Source: Kiritimatiellia bacterium
Lineage (GTDB): Bacteria; Verrucomicrobiota; Kiritimatiellia; UBA8416; JAIOPI01
NCBI GenBank assembly: GCA_028822745.1
Contig: JAPKCZ010000120.1
Location: 1-6,486, forward strand
DNA: 6,486 nucleotides
Direction of reading: 5' to 3'
Shown here: positions 1 through 4,600 of the stretch, piece after piece
How the letters are laid out: each line of letters begins with the position of its first letter
Position numbering within the stretch: the first letter of the stretch is position 1
Program-made: the position numbers and the translations under genes
The notes under the pieces: generated by a model
The model's input: the letters and a program-made list of their open reading frames with translations, nothing else
What the model was told of the DNA's origin: nothing
Databases searched by the model: none

Positions 1-883
1 TATCCTGCTCAACAAAATTGCTTTCCCGCATCCAGCCGATGATCACGGTGCGGCCGTCGGGACTGTTGCTGAAGGTCTGGGCGGCATAGAAGTTCGGGCC
101 CAGGTCAGATTTCGGGTACGTCTCTTCGATGCTGAAGGAGGAACCGTCGAAGCTGCCGATCGAACAGACAAAAGGGGCATCATACAGGACCCATCGGGTC
201 TCTCCGGTAGGCGTGCCATCGGCATCCAGCACCGGTAGTTCAACAAAGTCCGGACATTCATAAAACTCATCACGCTCGGTGTCAGACGCCATGATCCAGG
301 TCTGCATATCCTCGGAAGTAAAGACGCGCGCAATGCCTTTCTGAACATAGAGGACCATGACCCACTTCTTCGTCGGCGCATGCCAGAACACTTTGGGGTC
401 CCGGTCACTGCCAATCAGGCCCTGATTGGGCACCACGCACTTTCCGTCATTCAGCAGGGTAAAGGTGCGGCCCTTATCCGTGCTGTAGGCAATGGATTGG
501 CCGTAAGGGTTCTTGGCGAATGTAAAGAATGCCACGAGCGTTTTTACGTCACCCTGCTGTTTGCCCAGCGTATTGTGATGGTCGACCAGGGCCGTACCCG
601 AAAATATCGTGCCTTCATCATAGGGCAGAATCGCATGCGGGAGCTGTTCCCACCGGACCATATCCGTGCTGACAGCATGACCCCAGGTCATGTTGCCCCA
701 CGCTTTGCCTTGCGGGTTGTGCTGAAAGAAAAGATGGTATTCACCGTCGTAGTAGACCATGCCATTCGGGTCGTTCAGCCAGTTCTTACGCGAGGTAAAA
801 TGGAACTGAGGCCGGTGTTTCTGATCATATCCGATATCGAGATAGCTCTCGAAGGTCTGCATGCTGTTATCGATAGTACTCAT
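1..883 (-). CDS. GH32 family glycosidase (beta-fructosidase/levanase-like), 3' end cut off
   Basis: The first 294 residues are present; the gene leaves the window at base 1. The family retains configuration while hydrolysing terminal beta-fructosyl bonds in sucrose, levan or inulin. The five-bladed propeller signatures are in order: WLNDPNG at residues 35-41 (nucleophile Asp38), WGH at 67-69, FSGTA at 94-98, RDP at 161-163 (transition-state stabiliser Asp162), YECPDF at 208-213 (acid/base Glu209) and IGWM near 282-285. All three catalytic acids are intact. The usual FRDP motif reads DRDP here. No signal peptide is visible, so a cytoplasmic enzyme acting on small fructosides is inferred. GH32 proteins are normally about 450-550 residues, so the C-terminal beta-sandwich is missing from view. 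The ATG at 883 follows the DUF885-like stop by 16 nt and has AGGA 10 nt upstream. It is the third gene of the minus-strand operon. Family is certain; exact fructan specificity is not. Confidence 0.93.
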   Translation of the reverse strand, partial: MSTIDNSMQTFESYLDIGYDQKHRPQFHFTSRKNWLNDPNGMVYYDGEYHLFFQHNPQGKAWGNMTWGHAVSTDMVRWEQLPHAILPYDEGTIFSGTALVDHHNTLGKQQGDVKTLVAFFTFAKNPYGQSIAYSTDKGRTFTLLNDGKCVVPNQGLIGSDRDPKVFWHAPTKKWVMVLYVQKGIARVFTSEDMQTWIMASDTERDEFYECPDFVELPVLDADGTPTGETRWVLYDAPFVCSIGSFDGSSFSIEETYPKSDLGPNFYAAQTFSNSPDGRTVIIGWMRESNFVEQD

Positions 884-900
884 AATTCCTGATTCCTGAT
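884..900 (-). promoter_or_regulatory. Tandemly duplicated Shine-Dalgarno upstream of the GH32 gene
   Basis: Read on the minus strand, the heptamer ATCAGGA occurs twice in direct tandem (900-894 and 893-887), followed by ATT and the ATG at 883. The proximal AGGA is only 3 nt from the start codon and the distal one is 10 nt away, so the distal copy is probably the one used. The last base of the upstream gene's TAA stop falls in the first repeat, which suits translational coupling. Confidence 0.6.
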
Positions 901-2456
901 TACATCACGCCCATTTTCTTAAGTTCATCGTCTTTGCCAGTCATTTCCCATCGAATAAGTGAAGCGGGGATCATGCCGCAGGCCAAGTAATCTTTGAAAA
1001 ACGCGCCGAGTGAGAAATCATCGCGAAGCTGTTCGGCGCGATCGGCGATCAGGCGCTCGACCTGCACCTTACCCACCGTATAACTCGGGCCGTACTCGGG
1101 CTGGCGCAGATACGTATTCATGTCCGCCGTGAGCAGATCACCGTCAGGCTTGAGCCATCCTTTTGGCGTGTATTTCACGGCGAAGTCGGTGGCCTGCTGC
1201 AGCGTCCACCCCTTGCCGTGCACACGCAGGGCGCCCAGCGCCCGGGCGGCCCGGAATGCCGCGCAGATGTGGACCAGTTCCCGCGCACGTGGCACGCTGT
1301 CCTCCAGCCCAGACTGCATCAGCAGCTCCTCGAAGGCCGTGGCGAATCCCTCGCAACGGAAAAGCCACGTCTGATAGAGCGGCGTATGCCTGCGAATGGG
1401 GTGTTCGTCGATGCTCTGCTGATAAAGATCGAAGTAGTGAATCTGGTGCGGACGCAGGGGAAGCTGGTTGCGAATGAGCACGTGATGGAAGAATGAGTAG
1501 TCTGCCAGGGGCGTTAAGGGGCGATCATCGGTGGGCGGTTTGTGCCGCCGCTCAGCCCAATCCGCCAGCTCAGCCAGCCCCATGTCACGCAGGTGTTTGA
1601 CATAGACATTACCGGCCTCATCCTCGGACTGATTCTGTTCCGACCGTGATTTGGGAAGACACAAGGGCTCCAGGTCCCGGTTGCGATGTTCCTCGAGGAC
1701 CATCGAGGCCCATGCGCGGTCCAGCTCCCGCTGCAGGATGTCCTCCTGCTGGTGCCAGTCATACGGAACCCGATGCACGTGCATCATGGACCAGTTGTAG
1801 GCTTCAATCCCGATGCCCACGCCGCAATCGTCCATCTCCGCATGCCGCTTCTCCAGCCAGGCCAGGAAATCCTCACCCGCGGCAATGGCCGCTTCGACCT
1901 TCTCTACCAGCTCCGGATGATGCTCCCTTAACCTCTCGGCCAGGTTTTGCAGAACGCCGATCTCGTGCTGCTTGCCCGAGATCGCGCAGGTATAGAAATA
2001 CTTGTGGTCCCCCACGAGATTGGTTTTTGCCTGCGCAAGCAGATGCGGGATGCCGGAAAGTTGCTGCTTGAGCTTCTTGTAGGCGTCATCATCGAGCGGA
2101 ACCTTCAGCCACGCCGGAATGAGTACGTTGTGCATGTGAGGGACATGCCAGCCGGGAATGTCATTACCGCCGCCGCGAACGAGGTTGTAGTAGCATGGAT
2201 CCCGCTCCCAGGGACGGAAGAAGCGGTGATAGTACTCGAACCCGTTCATCTCGCAGCGGATCATCTCGAGGTCCACCCGCTGCGCGCGGTTCAATTCACC
2301 GAGGTCAATCGCGTCGGCCCGTTTGCGATACTGGGCGAGCTGGGCAAACTGTGCGTCGCGGGCGGGCGGGCTGTAGTCCGGCGCATCATGCGTCTTGACC
2401 GGCTCTTCAAAGGCCCGCCAATCCTCAAAGAGCTGCAGCACTTGTTGATAGGCCAT
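900..2456 (-). CDS. DUF885-like protein with altered metal-binding motif
   Basis: This 518-residue protein resembles the DUF885 family (peptidase MA-like, function mostly unknown). The C-terminal half shows family landmarks: EGFATAFEELL from residue 369 (family EGWALYAE type), a PRARELVHICAAFRAARAL helix from 389, a GWTLQQATDFA segment near 416, EYGPSYTVGK near 454 and a final GMIPASLIRWE. Where members usually carry HExxPGHxxQ, about 32 residues before EGF, this protein has HQIHYFDLYQ (residues 337-346), so the presumed catalytic Glu and the second zinc His are replaced. The region around 217-235 (EAYNWSMMHVHRVPYDW) is His/Trp rich. No signal peptide or membrane segment is seen. The ATG at 2456 was chosen because AAGGTGG lies 11 nt upstream; an ATG at 2480 would add eight residues and sit 4 nt after the GH4 stop. 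Longer starts reading into the GH4 gene give a low-quality Arg-rich extension. A peptidase-like or pseudoenzyme role is possible; function is unassigned. Confidence 0.75.
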   Translation of the reverse strand: MAYQQVLQLFEDWRAFEEPVKTHDAPDYSPPARDAQFAQLAQYRKRADAIDLGELNRAQRVDLEMIRCEMNGFEYYHRFFRPWERDPCYYNLVRGGGNDIPGWHVPHMHNVLIPAWLKVPLDDDAYKKLKQQLSGIPHLLAQAKTNLVGDHKYFYTCAISGKQHEIGVLQNLAERLREHHPELVEKVEAAIAAGEDFLAWLEKRHAEMDDCGVGIGIEAYNWSMMHVHRVPYDWHQQEDILQRELDRAWASMVLEEHRNRDLEPLCLPKSRSEQNQSEDEAGNVYVKHLRDMGLAELADWAERRHKPPTDDRPLTPLADYSFFHHVLIRNQLPLRPHQIHYFDLYQQSIDEHPIRRHTPLYQTWLFRCEGFATAFEELLMQSGLEDSVPRARELVHICAAFRAARALGALRVHGKGWTLQQATDFAVKYTPKGWLKPDGDLLTADMNTYLRQPEYGPSYTVGKVQVERLIADRAEQLRDDFSLGAFFKDYLACGMIPASLIRWEMTGKDDELKKMGVM

Positions 2457-2467
2457 GCTTGAATCGT

Positions 2468-2474
2468 CCACCTT
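2468..2474 (-). promoter_or_regulatory. Ribosome binding site deciding the DUF885-like start
   Basis: On the minus strand this reads AAGGTGG, one mismatch from AAGGAGG, with 11 nt to the ATG at 2456. The alternative ATG at 2480 has only a weak AAGGG about 15 nt upstream, inside the end of the GH4 gene. Confidence 0.5.
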
Positions 2475-2484
2475 ATCCATCCGT

Positions 2485-4053
2485 TTACACTTTACCCTTG
2501 CGAGCCTGCGTTTTCCGTTTCCCGGCAGCCTTGTCCGCTTCCTGCGCATTGCGCCGTGCTTCAGTCGCGTTCTTGCGCATGTCAGTGACGCTCTTGGTCT
2601 TCTTACGTGCTGCGCCCTTTGTCTTGCGGGTGCCAAGTGGTTTCTCACTCTTCAGACGCGCCTTGGCCTTCGGGATCTCCTTGCGGTACTGCGGCAGCCA
2701 CTTAGCCTGCGCGACCAGCATCTCGTCGACCATCTGACTGATTTCGTTGGGGTCGCAGACTGCGCCGGTCAACGGATCCATCATGACAGCCTGCTTGAGC
2801 AGGTTCACATCACCATGCACCGCCGCTTCAACAGCCAAGCGCTGCACGTTGACCGATACATTACAGATCGCCGCGCAGCCCAAGGGCAGATCGCCGACCT
2901 TGGGTATGGACAAGCCGTTGCCATCCACGTAGCAAGGCACTTCCACAATCGCATCGTCGGGCAGGTTCGTAATGCAACCGTCGTTCGGAACATTGAAATG
3001 CCCCCGATAGGTGCGACCGGTCTCGAGCGACTCAATGATGTAGCTGCCATGTTCGTTCCCGCGCTTTTCCTTGGCGTACTCCATGGGATCAGCCTTCATC
3101 ATGGCGGGGAAATCGGTTTTAAACCAGTTCTGGCCTTCCGTACAGACGCGCAGGTAGCCGCCGGTCTCACCATTGATCCATGTATCCTTGGATATCCATT
3201 TGTGGATATCTTTTGGGCGCTTCCTGTACCAGGGCACATACTCGGAGACGTGCCCATTGGACTCGGTGGTGTAATAGCCGAAGCGCTTGAGCAGGTCGAT
3301 GCGCACCTTTTCGGTTTTACTGAAGACCGGGTGCTCGGAAAAGCCTTTCAACAGCCTGTCCGTCCAGTCACGTCCCTTGTAGAGGGCCTGGATGTACCAA
3401 GTCTGATGGTTGATGCCCGCGCAAATGATGTCGACATCCTTCTTGGTGACAGCTCTGAACCCTTTGTCACCTTCCTTCTTGCCCTTATTGATCATGGTTT
3501 CGATGACCTGGGAAATCTGCCAGTGCCCGCCGGAGACACCGTGACAGAGGCCGATGGTGTCGACGCCGCCGTAGGTATTGGCCGCCCACGTGTTGATCGC
3601 CATCGGGTTGGCGTAATTCAGGAGCAGGGCGCCCGGCTTGGAGACTTCGCGAATGTCTTTGCAGAAATCGAGGATGGCCGCCACGTTGCGCTGACCATAC
3701 ATAATGCCGCCGATGCAGAGCGTATCGCCCACACATTGGTCAACGCCGTACTTGAGCGGAATTTCGATGTCGGTCTTGAAGCCCGCCAGGCCGCCAATGC
3801 GTGTCACATTGTAGACATAGTCCGCGCCTTTAAGTGCCTCACGCCGGTTCGTGGTACCGCTGACCGTGGCCCCGAGTTTGTTGTGCTCGATGTCGCGCTG
3901 GACCAATTTCAGGACACGGTCCAGGTTCCCCCTGTCAATGTCCATGAAGGCGAAGGTCGTTTTCTGCAATTCCGGCACCGCCAACATGTCCCTCATCAGC
4001 ATCCGAGTAAACCCAACGCTGCCCGCTCCTATCACCGCAATCTTCAATGCCAT
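2485..4053 (-). CDS. GH4 family NAD-dependent glycosidase (alpha-galactosidase/alpha-galacturonidase-like) with basic C-terminal tail
   Basis: This is a 522-residue member of glycoside hydrolase family 4, whose enzymes cleave glycosides by a redox-elimination route using NAD and a divalent metal. Visible motifs: Rossmann GAGSVGF at residues 9-15, FMDID at 36-40 for the NAD ribose, NYANPM at 146-151, CHGV at 170-173 with the metal-ligand Cys170, GINHQTW at 213-219 with the metal-ligand His216, and ESNGHVSEYVPW at 264-275. The CHGx form is the one I associate with GH4 uronidases, against CHSV in alpha-galactosidases and CHEV in alpha-glucosidases. The substrate is therefore probably an alpha-galacturonide, alpha-glucuronide or alpha-galactoside. 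The catalytic core ends near residue 465; residues 466-522 form a Lys/Arg/Ala-rich extension that GH4 enzymes normally lack. The ATG at 4053 has AAGGA 10 nt upstream. It is the first gene of the minus-strand operon and is presumably cytoplasmic. Family is certain; specificity is not. Confidence 0.92.
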   Translation of the reverse strand: MALKIAVIGAGSVGFTRMLMRDMLAVPELQKTTFAFMDIDRGNLDRVLKLVQRDIEHNKLGATVSGTTNRREALKGADYVYNVTRIGGLAGFKTDIEIPLKYGVDQCVGDTLCIGGIMYGQRNVAAILDFCKDIREVSKPGALLLNYANPMAINTWAANTYGGVDTIGLCHGVSGGHWQISQVIETMINKGKKEGDKGFRAVTKKDVDIICAGINHQTWYIQALYKGRDWTDRLLKGFSEHPVFSKTEKVRIDLLKRFGYYTTESNGHVSEYVPWYRKRPKDIHKWISKDTWINGETGGYLRVCTEGQNWFKTDFPAMMKADPMEYAKEKRGNEHGSYIIESLETGRTYRGHFNVPNDGCITNLPDDAIVEVPCYVDGNGLSIPKVGDLPLGCAAICNVSVNVQRLAVEAAVHGDVNLLKQAVMMDPLTGAVCDPNEISQMVDEMLVAQAKWLPQYRKEIPKAKARLKSEKPLGTRKTKGAARKKTKSVTDMRKNATEARRNAQEADKAAGKRKTQARKGKV

Positions 4054-4063
4054 GCTATGCCGT

Positions 4064-4068
4064 TCCTT
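4064..4068 (-). promoter_or_regulatory. Ribosome binding site of the GH4 gene
   Basis: On the minus strand this reads AAGGA within AAAAGGAAC, 10 nt before the ATG at 4053. The same spacing is seen for the chosen starts of the GH32 and GH127 genes. Confidence 0.55.
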
Positions 4069-4118
4069 TTCTACGTATTAGCGGTTATCGCTCAGTCCTG
4101 TAAAACTTTGAAAAACAC

Positions 4119-4146
4119 AGTATAGGCCCGCGCCAGCGCCAGACAA
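4119..4146 (-). promoter_or_regulatory. Candidate sigma70-type promoter of the minus-strand operon
   Basis: On the minus strand, TTGTCT (4146-4141, 4 of 6 matches to TTGACA) is followed after 16 nt by TATACT (4124-4119, 5 of 6 matches to TATAAT). Transcription would start near 4112, giving a leader of about 60 nt before the GH4 ATG. A weaker alternative, TTTACA (4104-4099) with TAATAC (4080-4075) at 18 nt, would start transcription almost on the ribosome binding site. This is consensus matching by eye only, and promoter rules in this organism are unknown. Confidence 0.4.
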
Positions 4147-4258
4147 GGTACCGATACCGTATAAAAGCACACCCATTCCGACATTCCTGCCAGCACCCCC
4201 AGAAGACGCCAAGTCGAAAGACGATCAGGTCAGCGTGAATGATGCACTCGGAGTGAGG

Positions 4259-4380
4259 GAGAAGAGAAGAAGAGGATTAAACCACAGAGCACACTGAGGG
4301 CGCAGAGAAGAAGTAAGATGTTTCACGAGAATCCGTCTGCGTCCTCCGCGACCTCTGTGGTTTAATCTTCTTCTCTTCTC
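4259..4380. repeat. Large imperfect inverted repeat (CCACAGAG-type intergenic element)
   Basis: The left arm (4259-4306) and right arm (4336-4380) are reverse complements. The outer 14 nt (GAGAAGAGAAGAAG against 4367-4380) match perfectly. A 3-nt bulge (4273-4275) follows, then another perfect 14 nt (ATTAAACCACAGAG against 4353-4366), then about 17 nt of partial match. The loop is 4307-4335. The outer part is a purine tract (4255-4276) facing a pyrimidine tract. The CCACAGAG core resembles intergenic repeats I recall from environmental bacterial genomes. Transcribed, it would fold into a long hairpin on either strand. There is no adjacent T-run, so a simple intrinsic terminator is unlikely; a non-autonomous mobile or structural repeat is the better guess. 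Confidence 0.75.
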
Positions 4381-4404
4381 AGTGCCTCTGTAACTCCGTG
4401 GTGA
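4381..4404. repeat. Diverged extra copy of the repeat core
   Basis: The CCTCTGTAACTCCGTGGT segment at 4385-4402 parallels CCTCCGCGACCTCTGTGGT at 4343-4361 in the right arm of the inverted repeat, matching at most positions with one gap. It directly abuts the arm, so the element seems to have had tandem units on this side. The similarity is short and judged by eye. Confidence 0.4.
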
Positions 4405-4528
4405 CGTATTTTCATGGAATACGGCAAAAAGTCGGAATTATACCCACAATATATGGTTTGGTGCCCTTGTAGAAGGAACGCTGTCACTGGTAGTGTGAAA
4501 TCGTTGTACAAATCGTCGACCCGCGTGA

Positions 4529-4552
4529 TTTCCAATTCTTCAAAATTGGGAA
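4529..4552. promoter_or_regulatory. Short dyad, possible operator or leader hairpin of the GH127 gene
   Basis: The arms CCAATT (4532-4537) and AATTGG (4544-4549) are perfect inverted copies around a 6-nt spacer. They extend outward through one T/G pair to TT (4529-4530) and AA (4551-4552). The element lies about 50-70 nt before the GH127 start, a suitable place for a regulator site or an mRNA hairpin. No known operator is recognised and no T-run follows. Confidence 0.35.
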
Positions 4553-4586
4553 CCAGACGCAGGATATATGCTTGAGGGACTAAGAA

Positions 4587-4590
4587 AGGA
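4587..4590 (+). promoter_or_regulatory. Ribosome binding site deciding the GH127 start
   Basis: AGGA, within AAGAAAGGA, is 10 nt before the ATG at 4601 but only 1 nt before the in-frame ATG at 4592. A further in-frame ATG at 4568 has an AGGA just 3 nt away. The start at 4601 therefore has the best-placed site. Confidence 0.55.
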
Positions 4591-4600
4591 AATGTGTGGT

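Larger units (their letters stand above)
4054..4600. other. Divergent intergenic region between the GH4 operon and the GH127 gene
   Basis: This is 547 bp without a convincing protein-coding gene. From left to right it holds the GH4 leader and ribosome binding site, a promoter candidate for the minus-strand operon (4119-4146), a large inverted repeat (4259-4380), a diverged extra copy of the repeat core (4381-4404), a short dyad (4529-4552), and the GH127 ribosome binding site (4587-4590). I found no convincing -35/-10 pair for the plus-strand gene: TTATAC at 4438-4443 could be a -10 but lacks a partner at the right distance. No tRNA-like or other RNA gene was recognised. Confidence 0.7.

Noticed and set aside
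380..892. Plus-strand open frame of 170 codons opposite the GH32 gene
   Set aside because: The opposite strand encodes an intact GH32 with all catalytic motifs. The plus-strand translation has no recognisable domain.
2457..2648. N-terminal extension of the DUF885-like protein reading back into the GH4 gene
   Set aside because: It would overlap the GH4 gene by about 160 nt, is an Arg-rich out-of-frame reading of the GH4 tail, and has no ribosome binding site as good as the one before 2456.
2455..4125. A 556-codon open frame on the plus strand, opposite the GH4 gene
   Set aside because: It is antisense to a gene with clear GH4 motifs along its length. Its own translation shows no family motif, and long antisense frames are common in GC-rich genes.
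4147..4160. GGTACC-type short palindrome near the promoter candidate as an operator
   Set aside because: The arms are only about 4 nt around a short centre, which is too weak to separate from chance.
4259..4380. Intrinsic terminator
   Set aside because: The flanking genes diverge, so no transcript needs to end here, and no T-run follows the stem on either strand.
4259..4404. CRISPR array from the repeated CCACAGAG/CTCTGTGG units
   Set aside because: The units are inverted and degenerate with no regular spacers, and there are no cas genes nearby.
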